Shown piece by piece: positions 1-8,098 of a DNA stretch of 12,361 bases (positions are counted from its first letter, which is position 1; the number at the start of each line of letters is the position of its first letter). This DNA is from CAZHOV01 sp964534315 (lineage in GTDB: Bacteria > Bacteroidota > Bacteroidia > Chitinophagales > Saprospiraceae): NCBI GenBank assembly GCA_964534315.1, contig CAZHOV010000171.1, positions 1 through 12,361 of the forward strand. Direction: 5' to 3'. Position numbers and translations under genes: made by a program. The notes beneath the pieces are model-generated. The model had not been told where the DNA came from, did no database searches, and saw only the letters and a program-made list of their open reading frames with translations.

Positions 1-38
1 ACATCGCTCATCAATGTTCACAGTGAGTTTTTGCACAA

Positions 39-94
39 TCTGCCGTTGTACCGTTAGACCGCTGCACCCTTGTACCCTTGTACCGTTAGACCGT
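39..94. repeat. Degenerate tandem octanucleotide tract (period 8, seven units)
   Basis: Read on the minus strand, this stretch divides exactly into seven 8-nt units with consensus ACGGTNCA. Units include ACGGTCTA, ACGGTACA (twice), AGGGTACA, AGGGTGCA and GCGGTCTA; the last, ACGGCAGA, has drifted. A 16-bp direct copy occurs at 46-61 and 78-93. The first unit overlaps the last two sense codons and the stop codon of the VWA gene, so the tract begins inside the gene's 3' end and runs into the intergenic space. The phasing is seen directly; the function is unknown. It has none of the spacer variation of a CRISPR array. Confidence 0.8.
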
Positions 95-2119
95 TTTCCA
101 AAACCTCAGCAACACCCCTTCAACGAGCAAAAATGCGAGGGCCAGGATCAGGCACCATTTCCAGAGTTGTACCCCTCTGCTTTTTTCTCCTACCACGGCA
201 GTAAGGTTTGCATTGTTATTGAGATCGAGCACAACTACCTGCTCTCCTACTTTGGTTTGAAGATCGGAGGGACTGAAATAGTTGAGGGAAGACTCTCTGC
301 GGTCAAAGTTAAAGGCGTACTTGAAGACTGTTTCGTCTTGATTGACCAACAGGTCATAATAGCCTGCTTCTGTAATTTGATTATTGAGTTTGAGGAAGGT
401 CTTTTTTTCAAAAGATCGTTTTTCCGGAATAAACTCCTTGTTGGCTCCTTTGAGCCGGAATATCGCCTCGGCGCCAACTTTCGAAGGATCTGTTTCAATA
501 ACTTCATCTTTCCCGATAAAATGGGCGATTTTACGATCTTTCGAATTAGAAATAGCCATTTTGTAGAGCATGGGAACGAAGATCTCTGCATTGCCCACCA
601 GATTATTGTATTCTTGATCCAGGGGAGCTGCGCATAGGAAGACGTTTCCTTCTTCGGCTGTATATTTCCCCAAAAAGGTAGAGCCGTCGCGGTATACAAG
701 CAAGGTTTCTTCAGGCCGGGTGTTGAAGCCTGTAAATTTATAATTTGCCTGCGTGACGGGAAGCTTTAGATTTTGGTTGGTTTCTTCAAAGACATCTTTA
801 AAGACAAAAGCATCGGTATTGATGGAAGCCACTCCTTTTTCCTGCTTCACCAGCTGCACCAATTCATTGGCTTGTAAGGTCGTCAAAAAGGATCGATAAG
901 ATGGTAAATCGGCATTGACTCCGGGGAAGACCAGCAGATTACCGCCGTTTTCTACATACTGGCTCAATTCGAAAGCGAGGCCAGAAGAAATCTGGCCTAA
1001 ATCGTTCAAAATAATTAACTGGAAGCCGGGAAAAGCAGAGTAATCCAGCTTTTGGCTCGATTGATTGACGAGATTAAAATAAGGAATACCTTTTAGTGCT
1101 GCCGAAAGATAACGATTGGGTTGCAATGGATTGATCGACAAGATATTGATCTTTTCTGCAACATAAAATGAAAAATAATAGGTATCGTCAAATTGGATGG
1201 GATAATCGGTAATCGTCAATTGGGCTTCTTGCCAGCCTGGTTTCAGAATGGATATATTAGCCGTATCATAGACCGATTCTCCGGCGGGAATGGTGAGCGT
1301 ACCCACAGGTTTATTTTGTCCTTCCTGACGAAGAGCCAGCCGGATATTCTCAGCATCTTGATTTCCATAATTGGTAAGTTTTACGATTAACAAATTGGTT
1401 TGATTGAGCATTTGTACCGGAGAAATAAACCAGGCTGAATCGATGCTGATATTTGACTCCTGAACGGCTTGCAGTGGCACAAGACTCAGCTCCAGTAAAG
1501 AGTCTTTCAGATTTTCCAGGTCGGTAATATTCCGTTGAAAGTCGGAGATCATAAAGGCGAGTTGGTTTTCTCCGCCGTTTGATTCAAACGCTTGCTTCTG
1601 CCGGGCCAGCACCCTGGAGAGTTTGCGTACAGCAGGAGTGATCTCTATTTCACTGATCAGAGTAATAGCATCTTCCTTACTGACCAGAAATTGGTGCCGC
1701 CCTTCCAGATCATGGGTAATGATCTGAAAACGATCATCGGGAGAAAATGCGTCGACAATTTCGCGAGCCCGCTGTTTGGCTTTATCTAACAGGGAAACAT
1801 CCTGGCTAAGTGCATTCATACTTTGGGAGTTATCGACAAAGACACTCACCGTTTTTATTCCCTTCTTCACATTCTCGCTTTGGGGGATAAACGGCTGCGC
1901 AAAGGCAAACACCAAAAAAGCAATAGCCAGGCACCGTGCCAGTAGTACCAAAAGGTTTCTCAATTTCCTCCTGGCACTGGTTTCTTCCTTTACCTCTTTT
2001 AAAAAACGCACATTAGTGAAATAAACTTTCTTAAAACGGCGGAAGTAAAAGAGGTGAATAATGATCGGAATCGCCAACGCCAACAATGCCCACAAAAAAT
2101 TCGGATATAAAAACTGCAT
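86..2119 (-). CDS. BatA/VWA-domain membrane protein
   Basis: A 677-residue inner-membrane protein. Residues 1-27 form a hydrophobic segment ending in the FYFRR turn typical of the BatA N-terminal family, and a second membrane helix lies at about 54-78. A von Willebrand factor A domain follows, with an intact metal-ion motif D96-N-S98-Q-S100. The central part (roughly 320-540) reads like the glutamine-amidotransferase-like fold often found in long BatA-type proteins, and a last membrane helix lies at about 652-671. The large middle section should therefore face the periplasm. Family members occur in aerotolerance/envelope-stress (Bat) clusters, but no moxR or other bat gene is visible here, so the exact role is not shown. 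The start at 2119 is the first Met before the hydrophobic segment, with a matching upstream promoter. The stop codon lies in a period-8 repeat tract. Confidence 0.88.
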   Translation of the reverse strand: MQFLYPNFLWALLALAIPIIIHLFYFRRFKKVYFTNVRFLKEVKEETSARRKLRNLLVLLARCLAIAFLVFAFAQPFIPQSENVKKGIKTVSVFVDNSQSMNALSQDVSLLDKAKQRAREIVDAFSPDDRFQIITHDLEGRHQFLVSKEDAITLISEIEITPAVRKLSRVLARQKQAFESNGGENQLAFMISDFQRNITDLENLKDSLLELSLVPLQAVQESNISIDSAWFISPVQMLNQTNLLIVKLTNYGNQDAENIRLALRQEGQNKPVGTLTIPAGESVYDTANISILKPGWQEAQLTITDYPIQFDDTYYFSFYVAEKINILSINPLQPNRYLSAALKGIPYFNLVNQSSQKLDYSAFPGFQLIILNDLGQISSGLAFELSQYVENGGNLLVFPGVNADLPSYRSFLTTLQANELVQLVKQEKGVASINTDAFVFKDVFEETNQNLKLPVTQANYKFTGFNTRPEETLLVYRDGSTFLGKYTAEEGNVFLCAAPLDQEYNNLVGNAEIFVPMLYKMAISNSKDRKIAHFIGKDEVIETDPSKVGAEAIFRLKGANKEFIPEKRSFEKKTFLKLNNQITEAGYYDLLVNQDETVFKYAFNFDRRESSLNYFSPSDLQTKVGEQVVVLDLNNNANLTAVVGEKSRGVQLWKWCLILALAFLLVEGVLLRFWKTV

Positions 2120-2141
2120 ATATAAATTAAAGATTAGGGGT

Positions 2142-2174
2142 CAAAGATAAAAGAAATTTGGATTGATCATCGAA
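2142..2174 (-). promoter_or_regulatory. Probable Bacteroidota promoter of the VWA gene
   Basis: On the minus strand TATCTTTG (2142-2149) is a full match to the Bacteroidota -7 box TAnnTTTG. Twenty-one nucleotides further upstream lies TTCG (2171-2174), a 3/4 match to the TTTG -33 box. Transcription would start about 15 nt before the ATG, giving a short leader without a Shine-Dalgarno sequence. Confidence 0.5.
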
Positions 2175-2417
2175 AAGAATTTAGGGTTTATGATCGAAAA
2201 TACAAATCAGCAAGTAAACCTGTGCGATCTCAATTTTTATCGAGAGACACTTTTAACTAACAACACAAATATTTATAACAGGATACTTACTTAAGTTCTA
2301 TTCGGAATCTTGGCGAAAATTCCAAAAAAAACCTCATAAAACCTGCATTTCCCCTACGTAAATTCCTTTTCCGAATTGCCTGACACTGAAAACTTAACCT
2401 AAAGTTAACATGAAAAA

Positions 2418-2450
2418 TTGTGTAAAAAAGGCCAATACTAAGTTGTTTTG
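2418..2450 (+). promoter_or_regulatory. Candidate promoter of the lipoprotein gene
   Basis: TTGTTTTG (2443-2450) matches TAnnTTTG at seven of eight fixed and free positions, and TTG at 2418-2420 lies 22 nt upstream as a possible -33 box. The predicted leader would be about 38 nt. The match is imperfect, so this is only a candidate. Confidence 0.35.
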
Positions 2451-2494
2451 CAACAGTAGTTAATTCCTAAATTTTTCTTTACTAAAATCATTCA

Positions 2495-3766
2495 ATGATG
2501 AAAAAATTAAATTATTTATTTTTAGCTTTACTCGCTATTGCTGTAGTATTTACTGCTTGTAGCGATGATGAAGACACAACTGATGTTGTCGACCCTTGCG
2601 CGGGCGTTACCTGTGAAGCAGGTGAAACTTGTGTTAATGGTAATTGTGTACAAACTCCTGTTGATGTAAACAGTAACATTACCGAAAACACTACCTGGAC
2701 TGCTGATAACGTTTACAACCTAAACACACGTGTTACTGTTGAAAATGGTGCTACTCTGACGATTGAGCCAGGTACTATCATCAAAGGTGATGCTGGTACA
2801 GGTGCTAATGCAACTGCTTTATTGGTTGCAAGAGGCGGAAAATTAATGGCTGAAGGTACTGCTGCTGCTCCAATTATTTTCACTTCTGTTGCTGATAATA
2901 TTACTCCTGCTCAAGTTGCTGCCGGTGATTTCTCCAGTCCTAACTTAGACCCAACTATTAACGGTCTTTGGGGTGGTGTCATCGTCTTAGGAAAAGCCGT
3001 AATCTCTGCTTCTAACGATGATGCACAAGACGTTTCTGAAGTACAGATCGAAGGTATTCCTTCTTCCGATCCAAATGGTCTTTATGGTGGTTCTGATGAT
3101 GGTGACAATTCTGGTGTTATTAAGTATATATCCATTCGCCACGGTGGTGCGAATATCGGTGCAGGTAATGAGATCAATGGTCTGTCTTTAGGTGGCATTG
3201 GTTCCGGAACGGTTGTCGAAAATGTAGAGGTCGTTGCTAACCAAGATGACGGAATCGAATGGTTCGGCGGAACTGTTGATGTTAACAACGTACTGGTATG
3301 GAACGTTTTTGATGATGGAATCGATACTGACCAATCTTGGTCTGGTACACTTGACAATTTCTTAGTGATAACCCCTGACGGACATTGCTTCGAGCTTGAC
3401 GGACCTGAAGGTTCCTTCCAGGCTGGTCATACCATCCAAAATGGTACTATCGTTGGTTCCGGCGACAATTCACCTATTGATATCATCAACGTTGATAATA
3501 ATTCTATTGTAACTTTGAGAAATCTTTTCTTCACTTCCATCGCTACCATCGATGATATGGATACAACGTTTCACCAAATCAACCGAGTGGATGCTGCCGG
3601 TGTAAACTTTGAAAACATTAAGTTGAATGTAGAAGTCGGAACTTTAGAAGACTATGTTAACGGTGCTGTTCCTGCCGGTGTTACTGCAGGTGGTATGAAT
3701 GGAGTAGATATTAGTGCATTTGGCTGGACTTGGGCTGCACAATCCGGCGGATTGGATGGCTTATAA
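2495..3766 (+). CDS. Surface lipoprotein with EGF-like stalk and beta-helix-like body
   Basis: This 423-residue protein starts with a lipoprotein signal (about residues 3-21) ending FTAC, with Cys22 as the lipidated residue. The following S-D-D-E-D resembles the acidic lipoprotein export signal of Bacteroidota, so display on the cell surface is likely. Residues 33-52 form a compact four-cysteine module (Cys35, 40, 46, 51; pattern CxxxxCxxxxxCxxxxC), probably a stalk. The body is rich in short Val/Ile/Gly strands (for example TLTIEPGTIIKG at 88-99), as in right-handed parallel beta-helix proteins, with two DDGI motifs at 251-254 and 273-276. No T9SS C-terminal domain is seen. Codons favour GGT, GCT, ACT and GTT, suggesting high expression. 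The gene directly precedes a TonB-dependent receptor, and such lipoproteins often partner one. The ligand is not evident, and it is not a recognisable SusD. Confidence 0.85.
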   Translation: MMKKLNYLFLALLAIAVVFTACSDDEDTTDVVDPCAGVTCEAGETCVNGNCVQTPVDVNSNITENTTWTADNVYNLNTRVTVENGATLTIEPGTIIKGDAGTGANATALLVARGGKLMAEGTAAAPIIFTSVADNITPAQVAAGDFSSPNLDPTINGLWGGVIVLGKAVISASNDDAQDVSEVQIEGIPSSDPNGLYGGSDDGDNSGVIKYISIRHGGANIGAGNEINGLSLGGIGSGTVVENVEVVANQDDGIEWFGGTVDVNNVLVWNVFDDGIDTDQSWSGTLDNFLVITPDGHCFELDGPEGSFQAGHTIQNGTIVGSGDNSPIDIINVDNNSIVTLRNLFFTSIATIDDMDTTFHQINRVDAAGVNFENIKLNVEVGTLEDYVNGAVPAGVTAGGMNGVDISAFGWTWAAQSGGLDGL

Positions 3767-3835
3767 ACAAAAACCTTTTTAGAATGCATTTTTATTTGCT
3801 TTAGCACAAAAATACAACTTCAAATTCTACAATCT

Positions 3836-3879
3836 AAACAGACTTGCCTCTCCTCTAAACACTGGGCAAGTCTGTTTTT
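3836..3879 (+). terminator. Intrinsic terminator after the lipoprotein gene
   Basis: A perfect 13-bp stem pairs AAACAGACTTGCC (3836-3848) with GGCAAGTCTGTTT (3865-3877) around a 16-nt loop and ends in a five-T run. It lies only about 20 nt before the receptor start codon, so receptor transcription needs read-through or a promoter overlapping this hairpin. Confidence 0.85.
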
Positions 3880-3900
3880 AAATTTCAAATAATTCCTAAA

Positions 3901-6810
3901 ATGAAACAATTACTCGTTGTTTTCCTTGTCTTCACCAGCTCGATCTTATTGGCTAATCACTCCACTGAAGGTGGGATCGTCAGGGGGCAGGTTATCGAAG
4001 AAGCTACAGGTGAATCTGTCATAGCTGCTACCGTTTTGGTAAAGCAAACCGGTTCTGGGGCGATAACTGACCTTGATGGAAAGTTTACACTTAACCTTAC
4101 TCCCGGCACTTACTCTATCGAAATATCTTATGTGGGTTTCCAACCGCTGATCATTGATTCGGTGCAGGTCGATGAAGGAGAAGTTACCTTACTGGAAAAT
4201 ATCCGGATCAAAGAAGAACAAACCGAACTAGAAGCCGTAGTAATCACTGCTGAGGCCATCAGAACAACGGAAGCTGCCCTAATGACCATCAAAAAGAAAT
4301 CTCCGGTCATGTTAGACGGAATCTCTTCTGCTAAATTTCGATTGACCGGAGACGCTACAGCCGTGGAAGCCGCTAAACGGGTAACCGGGGTTTCTATTGA
4401 AGGTGGCAAATATGTGTATGTTAGAGGATTGGGAGACCGATATTCTAAGACTACTCTTAACGGAGTCGATATCCCCGGGCTGGACCCCGACCGAAATACC
4501 ATCCAAATGGATATTTTCCCTACCAACCTGATCGATAACATCGTGGTCAGCAAGAACTTCACGGCAGATATGCCTGCTGACTTTGCCGGTGGGTTATTAA
4601 ATATCGAAACAAAAGACTTCCCTGAAGAAAAAATTCTTAGTGTATCCGCCGGGATTTCCTACAACCCCGGCATGCACTTCAATTCGGATTATTTGACTTA
4701 CGACGGTGGCGGAACGGACTTTCTGGGGTTTGATGACGGTACCAGAGAACTACCTAATGCTGCCCTGCTAGAAAATATCCCCAGCCCGGTAAATGGATTT
4801 ACCGGTCAACAAGTCAGCGACTTTAACAACAGCTTCAATTCACAACTTGGGGCATTAAGACAAACCAGTTTTATGGATTATGGATTTGGTTTTACATTAG
4901 GCGACCAAAAAAGCTTAAATCCTGAGTCCGAAAAAGATCCTAAGCTGGGCTATATTTTTACACTATCTTATAAGTCTGATTTTAGGTACTATGATGAAGC
5001 TTTCTATGGTTCCTACCAACGCTTTGAAGACCCAACTCAATTGGAATTACGTTATGCCGGCACACAAGAAGGTGAACTGGGAGAACACAATGTACTCCTT
5101 AGCGGGCTAGCCGGTTTAGCCTACAAAACCAACTTCACCAAATTAAGATTAATGGCCATGCGCTTGCAAAACGGCGAAAGCAGGGCAGGTAAATTCTTTA
5201 TCGATGATAGCCCGGATGCTGTTGGTAGCTCCGGATTCTTTGCCAATTCTGATAATCTGGAATATAACCAACGCTCCCTGACAAATGTCTTATTACATGG
5301 AGAGCATGTACTCAACCAAGGACAAGGAGGTTGGGAAATCGACTGGAGACTTTCTCCGACCATTTCAACCTCTGAAGATCCGGATCTTCGTAGAACAGTC
5401 TTTTCGGAGCAAGGAACAGCAGAGACTAAGTTTGACCCGGGAGCGGGAGGAAACCCAAAACGAATCTGGCGATCATTAAGTCAGACGAACTTAGCCGGAA
5501 AGATCGATATTTCTAAAAAATACAACTTCAGAGGAAGAGTTGCGAAATTGAGATTTGGCGTTAGCCATACCTACAAGCAAAGAGATTACGAAATTCTGGA
5601 ATTTGACATCCAGTTTTTCTTTAATCAGGATTGGCCGGAACCCGATCCTACGATCGTACACCAGCCCGAAAACTTCTATCCTAATAGCCCGAACGGACTT
5701 TACTACTCTTCCGGAAACACCAATCCGAACGCTAATGCTTACGAATCGAGCGTAAATAATACCGGGTTTTATATCTCTAATGAATTTGAACCTTTTACCA
5801 ACTTAAAAGCCATTTTTGGCGTCAGAGCTGAAAATTTTGTTCAGCGACATACTGGTAGAGACCGGATTTTCCCTACTAATCCTACCCAGGGAAGGGAACT
5901 GAATAATGAAGAAGTTTTAAATTCGCTGGACTTCTTCCCGACTGCCAATTTTATTTATTCCGTTACGGATAACCAGAACATTCGGGCCTCTTATGGCAGA
6001 ACCATTGCTCGTCCTTCTTTTAAGGAACTTTCTTTTGCTCAGATCTTAGACCCTGTTTCCAACCGTTTCTTTAATGGTAGCCTGTTTACCTACGAGGACT
6101 GGGATGGCAATTTAAGAGAAACTTACATTAATAATGTGGACGTACGATGGGAATTATTTCTCGAAAGAGACCAACTGATATCGGTAAGTGCGTTCTACAA
6201 GAATTTTGAATCACCGATCGAAATTGTCCGGATTGCAGCCGCCCAGACTATCGTTGAGGTACAACCTCGAAACGTAGGTAACGGAACGCTATATGGATTA
6301 GAATTTGAATTCAGAAAAAACCTGGATTTTATTTCTCAAAATCTGAGAAACTTCCAGATCAGTGGTAATCTTACGTTAGTAGAGTCATTCATTGATATGA
6401 CGGAGTCCGAATTCAGAGTACGCAAGAACTTTGAACGGGAAGGAGAAACTATTGAAGATACCCGTCAAATGGCCGGTCAGTCGCCTTATGTTATTAATAC
6501 AGGATTTACATACAATAACTACGAGCTAGGACTAGATGCCGGTCTTTTCTACAACGTCAAAGGATCTACCTTGATGGTGATCGGTAATGGTTTGGCGCCG
6601 GATGTATCTTCTGAGCCCTTCCATAGCCTTAACTTCAGTATCAGCAAAAAGCTGGGAGAAAAACAGAATACTGCGATAACGCTTAAAGTTGCCAATATTT
6701 TAAATGACAAAAGAGAAAGTTTCTTCCGATCTTTCGAAGCAGAAGCTCAGCTTTTCGATCGCTTTAATCCCGGTACTTCTTTTGGGCTAAGCATTAATCA
6801 TAAATTTTAA
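3901..6810 (+). CDS. TonB-dependent outer-membrane receptor
   Basis: A 969-residue outer-membrane transporter powered by TonB-ExbBD. Residues 1-18 are a Sec signal peptide, probably cleaved after Ala18. Residues 26-97 form a carboxypeptidase-regulatory-like beta-sandwich (GQVIEEATGESV, then DLDGKFTL, ending in a SYVGF segment). The plug spans about 112-242 with the diagnostic YVRGLGDRYSKTTLNGVD (173-190) and DIFPTNLIDNIVV (204-216) segments. The rest is a 22-strand-type barrel ending in Phe969, the usual terminal aromatic of the outer-membrane insertion signal. It lacks the SusC-specific arrangement, and no SusD follows. The N-terminal MKQLLVVF start fits the signal peptide. It lies 134 bp after the lipoprotein gene, its likely surface partner, and before a PiT-like permease. 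The substrate cannot be read from sequence; phosphate or a metal chelate is a contextual guess. Confidence 0.93.
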   Translation: MKQLLVVFLVFTSSILLANHSTEGGIVRGQVIEEATGESVIAATVLVKQTGSGAITDLDGKFTLNLTPGTYSIEISYVGFQPLIIDSVQVDEGEVTLLENIRIKEEQTELEAVVITAEAIRTTEAALMTIKKKSPVMLDGISSAKFRLTGDATAVEAAKRVTGVSIEGGKYVYVRGLGDRYSKTTLNGVDIPGLDPDRNTIQMDIFPTNLIDNIVVSKNFTADMPADFAGGLLNIETKDFPEEKILSVSAGISYNPGMHFNSDYLTYDGGGTDFLGFDDGTRELPNAALLENIPSPVNGFTGQQVSDFNNSFNSQLGALRQTSFMDYGFGFTLGDQKSLNPESEKDPKLGYIFTLSYKSDFRYYDEAFYGSYQRFEDPTQLELRYAGTQEGELGEHNVLLSGLAGLAYKTNFTKLRLMAMRLQNGESRAGKFFIDDSPDAVGSSGFFANSDNLEYNQRSLTNVLLHGEHVLNQGQGGWEIDWRLSPTISTSEDPDLRRTVFSEQGTAETKFDPGAGGNPKRIWRSLSQTNLAGKIDISKKYNFRGRVAKLRFGVSHTYKQRDYEILEFDIQFFFNQDWPEPDPTIVHQPENFYPNSPNGLYYSSGNTNPNANAYESSVNNTGFYISNEFEPFTNLKAIFGVRAENFVQRHTGRDRIFPTNPTQGRELNNEEVLNSLDFFPTANFIYSVTDNQNIRASYGRTIARPSFKELSFAQILDPVSNRFFNGSLFTYEDWDGNLRETYINNVDVRWELFLERDQLISVSAFYKNFESPIEIVRIAAAQTIVEVQPRNVGNGTLYGLEFEFRKNLDFISQNLRNFQISGNLTLVESFIDMTESEFRVRKNFEREGETIEDTRQMAGQSPYVINTGFTYNNYELGLDAGLFYNVKGSTLMVIGNGLAPDVSSEPFHSLNFSISKKLGEKQNTAITLKVANILNDKRESFFRSFEAEAQLFDRFNPGTSFGLSINHKF

Positions 6811-6828
6811 TTAGCTCACTTCGATTCC

Positions 6829-6872
6829 AAAAAAGCTGGCCGGGAAGTCTTTTCCTGACCAGCTTTTTTTAT
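6829..6872 (+). terminator. Intrinsic terminator after the receptor gene
   Basis: AAAAAAGCTGG (6829-6839) pairs with CCAGCTTTTTT (6859-6869), the stem continues imperfectly through GGGAA/TTCC, and a long T run follows. The A and T flanks make it bidirectional in form. It ends about 37 nt before the next ATG. Confidence 0.88.
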
Positions 6873-6908
6873 TTTTACGCCTGTTAATCAACCAAACAAC
6901 CATTCCTC

Positions 6909-7958
6909 ATGGATCTTTCTTTTGCTATCATGCTTATTGGTTTCGTCCTGGCAGCCTATTCTGTAGTAGGCAACGACGTTATCCAAACACTGGGTACTTT
7001 TCTCAGTTCGAATGAAAAAAGACCCTGGTGGGTCTTGTTTCTGTTTGCTGGTTCTATTCTGACGACAGTCCTGGTATTGGGTTGGTTGAATACAGGTGGG
7101 GAATATGTCTATGGTATTGCCTATGGCCGACTGGATAAATTCAATATTCCTACTTCTCTGGAATGGTATTACCTGCTTCCGCCTATTGTACTTTTGGGGC
7201 TTACCCGCCTGGGAATTCCGGTAAGTACTACGTTCATGATCCTAACCCTTTTTTCCATTGATGCCATTGAAGGTAATACGGTTGGTGAAATTGCAGGAGC
7301 CATGCTTAGCTTCGACAGCAAACTCGGAGGAATGGTACAGAAATCCCTCATGGGGTATCTGATCGCATTTACCGCAGCTATCGTCATCTATATTGCCATC
7401 ACCCGGTTGCTTGAAAAACGGTTCCTCGAAAATCCGCTTACCAATGTTAACCGACAAATCTGGACAGTGTTGCAGTGGTTCTCTACCGGCTTTTTATGGT
7501 GGCAATGGCTGACACAGGATCTTGCCAACATTTATGTTTACTTACTCGGCAGAGGCAATCCGAGTACTGGTCTATTTTTGCTTTCGTTAGTGATTATTCT
7601 CGGTCTTTTAGCTTATATCTTCTACAGTAAAGGGGGAGCTGTTCAAAAAATCGTTAAAGCAAAAACTAATACCACAGATATAAGATCAGCTACCATCATT
7701 GACTTTATTTATGGCATCGTCCTTTATATTTTCAAATACAATGCGCTCGGCCTGTGGGAAGCAAAACTCCCCATGAGTACCACATGGGTGTTTATTGGTT
7801 TGCTCGCTGGTCGTGAAATTGGAATCCGCATAATGCTGGAACGAAAACTAACTAAATACACCCTTAACGATATCGGGCGCGATCTGCTCAAAGTGCTCAC
7901 CGGTCTGGTGACTAGCGTTATTCTGGTAATCATTATTAAATTAATCGGGAACGTCTGA
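6909..7958 (+). CDS. Compact PiT-family (Pho4-like) inorganic phosphate transporter
   Basis: A 349-residue polytopic inner-membrane protein with about nine to ten hydrophobic segments. It shows the internally repeated PiT signature. The first half has GNDVIQTLGT (21-30) followed by PVSTT (104-108). The second half has TQDLANIY (202-209) followed by PMSTT (288-292). PiT proteins import phosphate, usually as a metal-phosphate complex, driven by a cation gradient. It is shorter than E. coli PitA (about 500 residues), lacking a long central loop, and the second Asn-Asp pair is Gln-Asp, so substrate or coupling may differ from classical members. The ATG is the first one after the receptor terminator; no Shine-Dalgarno is present. 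Family assignment is fairly secure, phosphate specificity less so; sulfate or another oxyanion is possible. Confidence 0.8.
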   Translation: MDLSFAIMLIGFVLAAYSVVGNDVIQTLGTFLSSNEKRPWWVLFLFAGSILTTVLVLGWLNTGGEYVYGIAYGRLDKFNIPTSLEWYYLLPPIVLLGLTRLGIPVSTTFMILTLFSIDAIEGNTVGEIAGAMLSFDSKLGGMVQKSLMGYLIAFTAAIVIYIAITRLLEKRFLENPLTNVNRQIWTVLQWFSTGFLWWQWLTQDLANIYVYLLGRGNPSTGLFLLSLVIILGLLAYIFYSKGGAVQKIVKAKTNTTDIRSATIIDFIYGIVLYIFKYNALGLWEAKLPMSTTWVFIGLLAGREIGIRIMLERKLTKYTLNDIGRDLLKVLTGLVTSVILVIIIKLIGNV

Positions 7959-7960
7959 TT

Positions 7961-7995
7961 CAATTAATAATTAACAATGAATAAGGAGTAATTAA
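7961..7995. repeat. Heptanucleotide tract after the PiT gene
   Basis: Five consecutive 7-nt units start two bases after the PiT stop codon: CAATTAA, TAATTAA, CAATGAA, the divergent TAAGGAG, and TAATTAA. The consensus NAATNAA resembles the AATGA-type units around the stress-protein gene. The AT-rich composition makes this the least certain of the tracts. Confidence 0.5.
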
Positions 7996-8060
7996 ATGAA
8001 ACAGTAGTTAAAAAAATTTAACTGGTTTTCATCCCGGTATTCTTTAGTGATCACTTCATA

Positions 8061-8095
8061 AATTATTCATTGCTCATTGCACATTACTCTTTACT
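8061..8095. repeat. Heptanucleotide tract just before the usp start
   Basis: On the minus strand five 7-nt units run in phase: AGTAAAG, AGTAATG, TGCAATG, AGCAATG and AATAATT. The tract ends three bases before the universal stress protein ATG, so it would form most of its leader or core promoter. Positions 8075-8089 are the exact reverse complement of 8912-8926. Confidence 0.7.
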
Positions 8096-8098
8096 TCT

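Larger units (their letters stand above)
2120..2494. other. Divergent intergenic region, no gene seen
   Basis: This AT-rich 375-bp stretch separates the divergently transcribed VWA and lipoprotein genes. It contains the VWA promoter at its left end and a weaker promoter candidate for the lipoprotein at its right end. I found no convincing small reading frame, RNA gene or strong hairpin. A direct repeat of ATCGAAAA near 2169 and 2193 is too short to interpret. Confidence 0.6.

Noticed and set aside
39..94. CRISPR-like repeat
   Set aside because: Units are 8 nt, contiguous and degenerate, with no spacers and no cas genes.
14..637. Long plus-strand open frame opposite the VWA gene
   Set aside because: It lies antisense to a clearly recognised protein, and its translation has no family-like motifs and an odd Cys/Phe-rich composition. 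It is a shadow.
4128..4562. 144-codon minus-strand frame inside the receptor gene
   Set aside because: It is antisense to the conserved plug domain, and the plus frame is unambiguous. No start signal or recognisable domain.
2495..6810. SusC/SusD polysaccharide utilisation pair
   Set aside because: The lipoprotein lacks the helical TPR-like SusD character and precedes the receptor instead of following it, and no glycoside hydrolase or sensor gene is near.
7983..8009. AAGGAG followed by ATG-AAA-CAG-TAG, looking like a ribosome site and an aborted gene start
   Set aside because: The frame stops after three codons and the sequence falls within the heptad tract, which explains it better.
8007..8022. 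Short dyad GTTAAA-AAAA-TTTAAC before usp as an operator
   Set aside because: Six AT-rich pairs arise easily by chance in this base composition; nothing else supports it.
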